This document shows positions 11,611-21,329 of a DNA stretch of 64,000 bases, piece by piece (position 1 is the stretch's first letter; the number at the start of each line of letters is the position of its first letter). The translations under genes and the position numbers were made by a program. Under the pieces are notes generated by a model that made no database searches, was not told where the DNA came from, and worked only from the letters and a program-made list of their open reading frames with translations. Origin of the DNA: Cryptomeria japonica (lineage: Eukaryota; Streptophyta; Pinopsida; Cupressales; Cupressaceae); assembly GCF_030272615.1 (NCBI RefSeq), contig NC_081414.1:768442153-768506152 (forward strand). Direction: 5' to 3'.

Positions 11611-13085
11611 TGTATGCAGGAAAAGCAGTTCAGTGAAACTGAAATTATGAAAATTATTCAAAGACTTGCCCACACACCCATGGGACTCTTGGTGCAAGTT
11701 ATGGAGCTATGAGGAATAGCTCAACTTACCAAGGGGTATTCCATGGTTCTCTATCTCACAAGATCCCTCAAGCCAATGCCTTTTCTCTCAAATCACTGAG
11801 CAAAGTGACTTAGGGATGGCAAATGCAATAATGAGGGATGCTTTAGATCAAATTTAGCATTAATGCATCCTATCTATGCATGATTCTAACAAATGAACTA
11901 AACTGGATGATAAGATGACAAGATTAGTAAAAAATACTATCCTAACATGATATACTAGGTATATTATTTAACTAAGATGATAGAAATGCTTCTAAAATGA
12001 TTATTAAATTTATTTCTATTGCAAACATAGGCTAGATGCTTGCTAAAATTGAGTATAAGTATGATGCTAGAGACTTGGCTGATAATATGGAGGGATGAGG
12101 GCTCTATTTATAGGAGAAATAGGGCAATGGATGGTTAGGATTGAAGGATCTTATCAAGGGCTAGGATTGAAAGTTAATCAATCCATGTTTACAATTCTCA
12201 CCAATGAAATGGTGACAATTGTCAACATAAGACTGCTTGAGAGGAGATGTAAGAAGCATTAAATGCTTCAGAAGACCTCATGGTTACCTTAGGAGGTAAG
12301 GGTTAAGGTTAGGTTAGGGTTATCCATTGGATAAAGCTTTTACCCAAGGGGTAAACTCTTGTGAAAGGGTTAAGGAGATAACCATGGTCAAAGCAATGAA
12401 TTCTCGATGAGACCCCTCGGTTAGATGAGGGCTGAGTTAGGCAAAAAGTCTTTAACCATGCCACAAAGGGTTAGTTAACCATTAATGGTTTGAAAGAATT
12501 TGGGGACAAATTTGTAAGAGTCCTTCCAAATTTGGGGGTATTCAACAAGTTAGTTTATTGAAGGCATAAAGGCTTTAATGCCTTTGGAGGACTTTACTCC
12601 AAATTTGAGAAGTGACCTCCTCAAATTTAGGGAAATGGGATATTTGAAGGATTTAGGCTAATTGATTAGGATTAGATGGATTCTAGAAGAATTTAGGAAG
12701 AGGGTTAGGAGGCAAGTGGGAGATGTAGGAAAATGCAAGTGGGTGAGGGATAATAGGATTTAATTAAAATAAATTGCTTTATTTCAATTTGGTTGCAAGT
12801 GGGGGATTTAAATAAATTAGATTTATTTATTTGGGTGAACTATTTAATTAAATGTAAATTTAATTAAAAGTAGAGAGAAGGGATTTAATTAAATAAAATG
12901 ATTTATTCAATTAAATGATATAAAAAGGCTTAAGTGAATTTTAAATAAATAAATTGAATAATTTATTTAATTAAATAGAGGAATGTGGGTGATTTAATTA
13001 AATTAGATTTAACTAAATAGAGGAATGAGAATAAAATGAACATTAAATATTCATTTAGGAATATGGTCATTTTTATACGTCTACA
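11611..13085 (-). mobile_element. Solo LTR S with 5-bp target duplication ACTAG
   Basis: A 1,475 bp insertion starts TGTATGCAGG and ends ACGTCTACA. It is flanked by ACTAG at 11606-11610 and 13086-13090. The uninterrupted site exists in element K near 58195-58215, where CTAACTACATGGATTATTC reads straight through, which confirms both ends. A minus-strand TATAAATAGAGC at 12113-12102 gives the LTR orientation. There is no internal coding sequence, so the element was reduced by LTR-LTR recombination. The part at 12755-13020 is very rich in TTAATTAAAT-like runs. Confidence 0.92.
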
Positions 13086-13869
13086 ACTAGCTACATGAAT
13101 TATTCTGACTTCAAAAGCATCCTAGATAGAGCCTCGCTGCTAGTCAGACATCTATAGCCTTGATGAGGTTATACATTGTAATCTCTTGAATATTGCTCCA
13201 TTTATAAGAGGCATCCATAGCCTTGATGGAGTTACTTGCATGTTCCCATAGTCAAGATTTTATTGCACTTGTATACATGATATTTCAGTTATAATATTTG
13301 CTCTTTTGCCTTGATATTTTGATATTAAATTATGGCATAGCACTTTTTTCTTTTATTTTCTTGCCTTTACTTGTAAGTAATGAAACCTCCTTGGGTATGA
13401 CGATTACAATGATGCTGAAGTGGAATCTTAGAGTTTTCACTAGCTACATGACCAACTAGGTATTTGTAATGACTTAGAGCAAATGATTGATGTGTGAGAT
13501 ATATAGCAATTGATAGATTTTGGGTAAAAAGACTCAATAATGAAACTTCTACCCAACCATGAATAAATATCAATCACATGGTAACGTTGAAGATGAATGA
13601 CCTAAGACCTCCTAAAAAATTTATGTACCAGTATCTAGGAAATGAGACAACCTTCTCTCCTCTCTGTGTAGACATGTAAATGACTCAAGCAATCTCCTTT
13701 CTTTATAGATGCAACTACATGAGAAAGAAATAATGATATTCAGCTATATCTCATGCAATGGTGATATGCAAGCAACTATGATTCACTCTGAAATGGAGAT
13801 GTGATGCAATGCAATGAAGAAATATGCAAATGTAGTACTAAAAATTTAAATGAACCCATCCCTTATAGT

Positions 13870-15097
13870 TGTGACATTAGTGGGTGTTATGTTTGTTTTT
13901 GTTGTTGTACTTGAAGAGGATGATGAATCCAACTAGGAGTTGATATCATTAACTAGTGCTATGCTTGTTTTTGTCACTACATTGGCATTTTATGATGGCA
14001 CACATACAATTGTTGACAGGTTTCCCTATGTAGTATGATATAGATTGTTTATTTCATTGATAACGGGTTCATGAACAACTTGTGTAGAGGCATTGAGATA
14101 ATGAGGGAGACTAGGAGAAATGGTAGGTTCATTTAGTGAGACGAATTCTTGTGGGGGACATGGAGGATTATGACATGGAGATGAAGGGATGGAGGGATCT
14201 TGATAAAGATCTGGAGAAATAATGGGATATCTTTTAGGGCATGAAGGTGAAGGGATACTTTGATCTTGACTTGGAAAGGGATTATTAGGAAGGATGGAAG
14301 GGATGTCATGATCTTGATTAGGAGGTAGATGTTGGATGGGACTTGAAAGGACACTTTGTTCTTAACATGAAAGGGCATCAATGTGAGTGGAATAGAAAAG
14401 AATGAGGGGATCATCATAGGATTCTTGATAAGGTGGGATCTTGATCAAAAATTGGGTAGGATGAAAGGGTTTGTTCTTGATCTTGATTTATTTCATGACT
14501 CATTTCTTTTGATTTTAGATTATCTTCTTGACATGGGGAAGGAGTTTGGATATGCATGGGAGATTTTTGGAAGGTTTCAATACTTTGGCCCGATGAGAAT
14601 GGATTTTGAATGAGACTCGTTGAAGTGAGTTTTCTTGGAAATGAAATATATGGTGGCATTGGATCTTGAATTTCTAAAAAAGGACTAGAACCATGACTTG
14701 GATTAGATTGGATTTGTGCTATGGATAGCCCTTGGGGTAATATGTTATTGGATAGAGATGGTGTGGACTTCTCTTGTGTGACTTCAAGGGATGATGAAAT
14801 GGTGGATATATATGCTTGATTTGGACTTTCATTGATAGGGGTTTTAATGTTGTGTTGATGTGATTGATATGATTGATATGTTGGGTTGAAACAAAAAGAA
14901 GGTTGACCCGACTCTAATGTTGATTGAAGTGAAGTAGGAATGATTTTGTTGGAGAACAAAGGTTGGCATGTTTGAATGCTCTCACAAGAGAAGGAATATT
15001 GGCATGATAATGATTCTCTTTTGATTAGTGGTATCGTAGTTATGACTTCCCTCGTCATCTTTTCTAACCAAACCCTATGGTTGTTAGGACTAGTCAT
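13870..15097 (-). pseudogene. Ser/Pro/Gln-rich frame of unknown function in element N
   Basis: Reading leftward from an ATG at about 15095, a frame of about 228 codons (to 14414) is rich in Ser, Pro, Thr and Gln (for example QSYQSHQHN, LTSTSLIQNPF). After one frameshift near 14415, a similar composition continues to about 13870 (for example PSPSCPKRYPI, CHNPPCPPQEF), with in-frame TAGs. The composition is like the disordered N-terminal or linker part of plant Gag proteins, but I see no capsid or zinc knuckle, so the function is not assigned. The start lies only a few bases from the CACTA-like end, so the true N-terminus may have been displaced. Confidence 0.4.
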
Positions 15098-17050
15098 CAC
15101 TAGTAGAAATATGACAAATAAATGACCAGGTGACTAAAATTTTTAGTCTCGACAAGTAAAAATGACCAAATTCTAGTCATTTTTCGCAACATAGCTATAA
15201 ATGACTAAATAAATGACAAGTTTGATCACAGGGTAAAATCACAACTAAATAATTAGTCACACAAACAAAAATGTCTTAATAAATGACTACTCCCCTATAA
15301 AATATAATATTAACATGACCACAAGTAAAGTAGGTAAAAAACACAATTGAATAATTATTCACACAAATAAAAATGACTAAATAAATTACTATTACTCTTT
15401 TGTACTATTAGTCACAAAAAATAATCTACAAAATTTAAGGTTATAGTTAATTTTGACATAAATTTAATTAATTTTATAATACTTAATAGTTTGACTTAAA
15501 TTTAATTTAAAAATAATAATAATAATTAATTAACATTTTTTTCTAAGACTAATTTTATTATTTATCCTAACTATTAGAGCTAAGATTAGGGTTATAATTA
15601 AGTTACAATTTAAATCAAGATTATGATTAATTATGCACAAATTATAATAATAATAAACCAACGACTTTTGAAATGGAATGGATGGGGTAGGAAAGGAGAA
15701 AGCAAGGCCTGAAGAAAGAACCTGCGATGAAGAGGCGGGAGTAGTTCTTGCAGGGGCAGTTGGTTCATTGGTTAAGTTAATGGCATCAGCTTTCTAGCCG
15801 TCCTCCCCCCTACTATTTTAAGGGGCCATTGGTTGGGTGGGGATTGTAGTTGGTCATGCAGTGTTACCCTGAAGCGATGCACGTTCCACCTGCTAGTGGG
15901 CCTATAATAGGCCAGGGCCCTCCAAAGATTATATAAAGTGGATTGCCTACAATCTAACCACCCCTGCCCCCCCTTTCTATAGTTTTCTGTGGTAGTTGGC
16001 CCAATTACTAGAGTTGTGGGTTTGAGGAGAAGATAGTATTGACATAAATTTAATTTAAAAATAATAATAATAATAATTAATTAACATTGTTTTCTAAGAC
16101 TAATTTTATTATTTATCCCAACTATTAGAGCTAAGATTAGGGTTATAATTAAGTTAGAATTTAAATCAAGATTATGATTAATTTTGCACAAATTATAATA
16201 ATAATAAACCAATGACTTTCAAAATGGAATGGATGGGACATGAAAGGAGCAAGCAAGGCCTAAAGAAAGAACTTGCGATGAAGAGGCGAGAGTAGTTCTT
16301 GTAGGGGAGTTGGTTTGTTGGTTCACTTAATGGCATCAACTTGCTAGCCCTCCTCCCCCCTACTATTTTAAGGGTCGTTGGTTGGGTGGGGATTGTAGTT
16401 GGCCATGCAGTGTTACCCCGAAGCAATGTAGGTTTCACCTGCCAGTGGGCCTATAATAGGCCAGGGCCCTCCATAGATTATATAAAGCAGATCGCCTACT
16501 ATCTAACACCCCCACCCCCCGCCCTCTTTCTATAGTTTCTATGGCCCTAGTATTCACCCCTCACTCTCCTCCTCCTGGGCCCCTACAATTCTATGGTAGT
16601 TGGCCCAATTACTAGAGTTGTGGGTGGGAGGAGAAGATAGTATTGACATAAATTTAATTTAAAAATAATAATAATTAATTAACATTTTTTTCTAAGACTA
16701 ATTGTATTATTTACCCCAACTATTAGAACTAAGATTGGGGTTATAATTAAGTTAGAATTTAAATCAAGATTATGATTAATTTTGCAAAAATTATAATAAT
16801 AATGAATTTAATTAATTTTACAATACTTAATAGTTTGAGATAAATTTAATTTAAAAAATTATAATAATAATAATTAACAATTTTTTCTAGGACTAATCTT
16901 ATTATTTATTTCAACTATTAGAGTTAAGATTAGGATTATAATTAAGTTAAAATTTAAATCAAGGTTATGATTAATTTTGCATAAATTTAATTTAAATAAT
17001 ACAAATTTACAATAATAATATTTTGTCTTAAACATTTAAATTATAGTTGT
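15098..17050. mobile_element. Possible CACTA-type DNA transposon end with subterminal repeats
   Basis: CACTAGTAGAAAT at 15098 resembles plant CACTA terminal repeats. It is followed by many short copies of AAATGAC, GACTAAATAAATGAC and their partial complements in 15110-15410, which is typical subterminal structure for this superfamily. I did not find the partner end (an ATTTCTACTAGTG string) at a sensible distance on the right, so the right boundary is nominal. No transposase is seen. Confidence 0.4.
15495..16990. repeat. Tandem array A-B-A-B-A-A (A about 170 bp AT-rich, B about 400 bp)
   Basis: Unit A (TAATTTAAAAATAATAATAAT ending near GATTAATTTTGCAC) occurs at about 15495, 16037, 16642 and 16830. 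Unit B (starting ACCAA.GACTTT, containing TACTATTTTAAGGG and GGTTGGGTGGGGATTGTAG) occurs at about 15656-16036 and 16207-16641. The second B carries about 55 extra bases near 16540-16595. The copies differ mainly by transitions. The short frames inside it are not supported as genes. Confidence 0.8.
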
Positions 17051-18322
17051 AATTATCTTAAATTAAAAATCAAAATTATTTTAATTGTCTTAAGAAACAT
17101 GCATTTTACAATAGGTCGCAAATCAGGGGCGAGAAGTGAATTTTGGGATGTTTTGGTTATTTTTTTGGTAAGCTATTAACCAATCTTCTCATTTTCTTTC
17201 CTGTTGTTGGGTTTTGTGAATTTGTTCTAGAAACTTTGGCAACACTGAAGTAGGATGAAAAAAATTATGCAGAATCTTGGGGAAGTCACTTATCATGGTT
17301 TCAGTGAATTTAATATTTCTAAATCTGTAAGTAGTCAGATTTCATTTGTTTTTTTTAATTCTTTTTCCATTGGATAAAATCCTAAAGATTTCAAATTGAT
17401 AGAGGTTGATTTTAGTTCATCTCTATTGTGATAAGGTTTGACAAATATTTCCAACAATATCTTTCCATTTTGTTCATCAGCATTACATGAATTTCTTTTT
17501 CATCAGCAATGTTGGGAGGTCAAATATTTCACGTGAGAAAACCTATTGAAATTTTTGCTAAGTCATCTCTTATCGCTACCTTCAATCCCTTGTTCACAAC
17601 ATCACTCATCCATCATTGAAAATCTTAACACTCTGTGCATTCCCACCCAAAAGAAAGGCCTAAATTACTTCTAGAGATTTCTAGACTCGCATGTATGATA
17701 TCGTAGGTTTTGTTTTCAAATTTAGGGTTTGAGAATTGTCATAGGCTTTTGAGATATTTGTTATTTTAAGATCTTCCATAAAAATAGTGATCTCCACTCA
17801 AAAACTACCAAGCTCACCTATAAAGTGTAAATAATTTTCATACTTTGTTTGAAACTCCACATCATAGAGTCTCCATTAATTCCCTCTTTTGTAGCTAGTA
17901 GTCTCATGTTAAAATGTTCCACAACAATAACCTCTCACCACTTAACACATTCATTCAGAGAACATGTGTTCCATCGCAGTTTCATTCACAAGAAGACAAA
18001 GTAAAAACTTGATACTCAGTTCCTCCCCTTCCAAACAAGGGAGATCGGATTCACAGACCCCATACACCTGAAAAAGAAGAGATGCAGGACAAAGCCCAAT
18101 GGTTTAGAAGCTAAGATAACTCCCAGTATACACAATATTTATCTCTATTCCAAATTTTAATCTCTTCTCTTTTCCATGTATTATATAACGAACGAATTTT
18201 GGAAGATCGTTTCTATCTTCCTCCCTAGAAGCAACATTGAAACAACAAATGATTTTTCAAAAGATCATTTCTATCCTTCTCCACACAACCTTTTATGCTT
18301 TCCACATATTATGATTTCCTAT
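17051..18322. other. No recognisable feature
   Basis: This is AT-rich sequence without a long frame, LTR end or repeat that I can identify. It may be intron or flanking DNA of the gene fragments to the right, or the interior of the CACTA-like element. I found no downstream eIF5A exons in it by eye. Confidence 0.4.
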
Positions 18323-18469
18323 TTTAGAGGTTGAAACTTCAACCACCTTGCATGGCCTTCCCTTGATGGTAATGTAACCATTCTTACGAACAATACCATC
18401 TTGCTGAGGGAATGTCTTGGGTGCCCCTACATTTGCCTTGTGATCAAAGCGGTGCTCCTCATCCAATAT
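18323..18469 (-). pseudogene. eIF5A: eIF5A N-terminal fragment (translation factor 5A pseudogene)
   Basis: The minus strand encodes 49 codons that match the start of plant eIF5A. They run from DEEHRFDHKANVGAPKTFPQ through QDGIVRKNGY and ITIKGRPCKV to VEVSTSK. The usual ATG-Ser start is replaced by ATA-TTG. The match ends exactly after STSK, just before the TGKHGHAK segment that holds the hypusinated lysine, and is followed by ATAGG, so the functional loop is missing. eIF5A promotes peptide-bond formation at difficult sequences and termination, and needs hypusine for this. No frameshift lies in the fragment. It could be exon 1 of a decayed gene or a fragment captured by a transposon. Confidence 0.8.
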
Positions 18470-18519
18470 TGTTCCTTATGGTTCTATTATGAAGCTAGAA
18501 TAGAGTAAATCCATTTATA

Positions 18520-18817
18520 CATATGGTTCCATTGATCCATTTACACTAAATCATTTCCAATCATTGTTTATGAAAAGAAGCATACACAAAAATAAAATCA
18601 AGATCCTAAGGTTTTGGAAGAATGTTTAATGCTTTTGTAGTCAGAACTAGTCTTATCCTTATTTGGTACATATGGTTCCATCAATCCATTTACACTAAAC
18701 CATTTCCAATCATTGTTTATGAAAATAAGCATACACAAAAATAAAATCAAGATCCTAAGTTTTTGGAAGAATGTTTAATGCTTTTGCAATCAAAACTAGT
18801 GACTTATTCTTATTTGG
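18520..18817. repeat. 149-bp direct tandem duplication
   Basis: Two adjacent copies start CATATGGTTCCAT at 18520 and at 18669. They share AATCATTGTTTATGAAAA and AAGATCCTAAG.TTTTGGAAG in order and differ at only a few positions. The duplication lies between the eIF5A fragment and the molybdoenzyme fragment. Confidence 0.85.
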
Positions 18818-18989
18818 GTTGTTCAAAATATTGGCCCGTATTAGTGAATACATTTTTCTACAAAGCTATCCTCTCTTTGTCTCTTTTAAACTCCCTACCT
18901 ACTTGACTTTGTTAAATAATTAAGAAAGAAAACTGAACAATTTCATCCAAACCCTTTAGTTTTGATCAAAGAAACAATCAAAGCATCCA

Positions 18990-19251
18990 ATGTCACAGCC
19001 ACAACCAAAATTATCATCTCAAGAACAAATCATAGGGAAAGAAGAGTGTTTAGATTATTTGAAACTTGGAAATGCATTGCATGCAATTTTTGTTCTTTCA
19101 ACGATAGTAAATGGAGGCATCAAGGCGAGAGACTTCAAAAAATATTTTCATGAAATGAGGAGATACCTTTGTCTCTACTGATACAATTGTTGTAGATGGC
19201 TATTGTAATCTTGTTAGTGATTATGAGCTAGTTTTTGCATCTAAATAGGCT
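18990..19251 (+). pseudogene. Aldehyde oxidase / xanthine dehydrogenase fragment, left part
   Basis: The frame from ATG 18990 contains SQPQPKLSSQEQIIGKEE and NALHAIFVLSTIVNGGIK. These resemble the beginning of the a/b-hammerhead domain of plant aldehyde oxidases and xanthine dehydrogenases (family pattern: SGEA.YVDDI followed by LH.AFVLS). A one-base shift near 19158 moves the reading into a frame with FVSTDTIVVDGY and ELVFASK, then a TAG at 19246. The reading continues in phase at 40727, across the insertion of copia element X. The enzyme family hydroxylates aldehydes or purines using a molybdenum cofactor. This copy is a broken remnant. AO and XDH cannot be separated from so short a piece. 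Confidence 0.6.
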
Positions 19252-19256
19252 CATTA
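19252..19256. repeat. Left target-site duplication of element X (CATTA)
   Basis: CATTA directly precedes the TGTTGGCATG start of the LTR, and the same five bases follow the 3' LTR at 40722-40726. The match supports a single insertion event with intact ends. Confidence 0.88.
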
Positions 19257-19466
19257 TGTTGGCATGCATTTGTTCATTGTTGGCATTTGCATGAAGATTG
19301 GGGAGATTTCATTAATGGTATATTATGTTGTCATTGATGTCAATTAACCGATGATAATGATGTTGATGTTATTTGTTGATATTGTTATTATGATGCTTTG
19401 TAACCGGTAGGAAGAGCTAATGAAGGAAACTATAACTAGTAGAAAGAGTTTTTAGTGGGAACTAGT
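19257..19466 (+). repeat. 5' LTR of X, left part (before nested element G)
   Basis: This part starts TGTTGGCATGCATTTG and shows clear identity with 39259-39475 of the 3' LTR (for example GATGTCAATTAACCGATGAT). It is interrupted at CTAGT 19462-19466, where G inserted. The right part resumes at 26981. Confidence 0.9.
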
Positions 19467-20587
19467 TGTAAAGCAGAAAATCACGAGCGAACCCTAAGTG
19501 TTCCCCCCACCACTCCGAGGAGAGGGGAAGGAGGTCACTTAGGGTTGATGGTTTTCACTTAGGGGAGACTTTACATTCAAAAGAGGGGTTGAAACCCACA
19601 AGATCCAATCCCACACAATGCAAGATTGGATTCTAAATGAGTTTCAAGGGTTAAGACAGCAAGGCTACCCTCTTTTGTAAAGAATGTGGATAGGAGGATT
19701 AAGCTAGGAATGCATAGAGAGTGAGAAAGATTCACTTATAAACTGAGACAGTGATATAGGATGAAGCTGCGAACCTGGAATTAGCAGTAAAATGTCAAGA
19801 CGGCGTTGTCCTACAAATTTGAGCGAAAATTGATGGGACGATGGTGCCCGATGTGCACACGGTCCTTCAAAAAATCCGTGAAACGAAGGGGGATCTGTTC
19901 GTCTCTGCACAAGGATTCCAGATCTTCAATTACAGCCGCATACCTGCAACCTTGTTGTAAGAATGTTTGTATTCTTACATGCGAAGGTGTAGATGTTTTT
20001 GTATGTTGTATGTTGTATGTGGTATGTGATCTCCTCTTCAATGGTTGAATCCTTGTCTTGAATGCAACACTTAGCCTTGAATGGAGACTTAGAATGATCA
20101 ATTGCTTGAAGGAATGCTTGAATGCTTGAATGCTTGAATGTTTTAGTATCGCTTCCGCCTTTTTTTCATCTTCTCAAAATGGGAGAGGAAATGTAGTTTA
20201 TATACTTGTCAATTAGGGTTGATAGACTGATTTTTCCGACCTTGGGCCGAGAAGGAAATATTATTTTCCAATTTGCAAACTAAAAGACCCGAAGCCCCAT
20301 AAGAGACCGGGCCCAAAATAGGGCCAGGGACTAGGCCGCTGGGCGCCCTGGTCCTGAAGGACCAGGGCATTGGGCGCCATGGTCCTGAAGGACCAGGGCA
20401 TTGGGCGCCATGGTCCCACCTCCAGGGACAGTAGGGTGCAAGGAGGATCAGGCCAGGGTGCTGAAAAATGCAGTTTTTGATGTCATGGACAAGTTTCGGG
20501 GTCTCCATTCAGGTTCCATGTTGCATCGCCGTCGTGAAGACCCAAATGCAGTCAAAATTGCAAGTGTCGCAATTTTAGGATGCTACA
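19467..20587 (-). repeat. 3' LTR of G (1,121 bp)
   Basis: It is nearly identical to 25924-26975. Most differences are transitions (for example GATGGTTTT against GACGGTTTT, AATCACGAG against AATCGCGAG). It is longer than its partner mainly because of two extra 31-bp units near 20345-20410, each containing the inverted repeat TGGTCCTGAAGGACCA, and one extra ATGCTTGA unit near 20120. Confidence 0.95.
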
Positions 20588-20602
20588 TTTAGCCCCCACT
20601 TT
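20588..20602 (-). promoter_or_regulatory. Polypurine tract of G
   Basis: On the minus strand AAAGTGGGGGCTAAA directly precedes the 3' LTR start TGTAGCATCC. Purine-rich tracts here prime plus-strand DNA synthesis in gypsy elements. Confidence 0.75.
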
Positions 20603-20641
20603 ACCGGGAGTATAAGCGTACGCTTATACTTCTGGTAAAGT
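20598..20641. repeat. 44-base near-perfect palindrome beside the polypurine tract of G
   Basis: The left arm ACTTTACCGGGAGTATAAGC and the right arm GCTTATACTTCTGGTAAAGT pair over 22 bases with no loop. Only two positions mismatch, and both are transitions that give G-U pairs in RNA. The palindrome overlaps the polypurine tract. Confidence 0.85.
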
Positions 20642-21329
20642 ACAAGGAAACAACATTGAAAGACTTTCACCATGTCAAGGAGGCAAGATACACCAAGCCC
20701 CCAGTGGACTAAGGATCTTACGACTTCAATTGACAAAGTAAAAGGGAAGATCACGAGGGAGAACCATGACTGTCAGTAGTAAGGTTCCCTCACTATGATT
20801 CATGCAAGAGAAATACCAAAAATTTTCAAGGCAAAGCTAAGTTCGCCAAGAAATTTTCAAGTATCCTGAAGGGATAGACGGGGTGTATGCCCCCCTATGT
20901 TCAAGCGATCACACACACCTCAATGGGGGTGATTGCTTTAAGGTAGTGATACACAAGAAATGAGAAGGGAAAGGAGCACGTTATCACAAAGATTTAGCCC
21001 CCAAGTGTGAGATAAACCCAAGGATAATAGACACAAAACACAAAGCACGATGTGACTTCGCTTTCCTCAGGGTTAGTATGTTGTATGATAATTCATGTAT
21101 ATCATATGTATGTATGCATAATTGTTCTTCATTCCCCAGTCAAGGAAGGTCACCTAGAAGAAGGGAACACATGTGTCTTTTGAGTCAACATGAGAGAGAC
21201 CAAGAGAGATCTCAATGCTTTGCATCGTCCTCAAGTAGACAACACTAAGGACAATGAATAGAAGAATGAGAATAACACATAGAAGAAGTAACAAAAGAGA
21301 GGAGGAGAAAATCTGCTATGCTAATGAAA
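20642..21329 (-). other. 3' untranslated interior of G
   Basis: I see no protein or repeat here beyond the palindrome at its left edge. It separates the Gag-protease stop from the polypurine tract. Confidence 0.6.

Larger units (their letters stand above)
10172..15097 (-). mobile_element. Element N: fragment of a minus-strand gypsy element (interrupted by solo LTR S)
   Basis: Segments 10240-11610 and 13086-13870 align collinearly by eye with 57000-58205 and 58206-58945 of element K, the noncoding region downstream of its integrase. N is therefore the same kind of gypsy 3' region, in the same orientation. In place of integrase, N has a Ser/Pro-rich minus-strand frame (13870-15097), so it may be a non-autonomous relative. 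Its left edge abuts truncated element A and its right edge abuts a CACTA-like terminus. Confidence 0.7.

Noticed and set aside
16193-16535. Short frames on both strands inside the A-B tandem array
   Set aside because: They depend on one copy of the repeat, have no recognisable domain and are not kept in the other copy.
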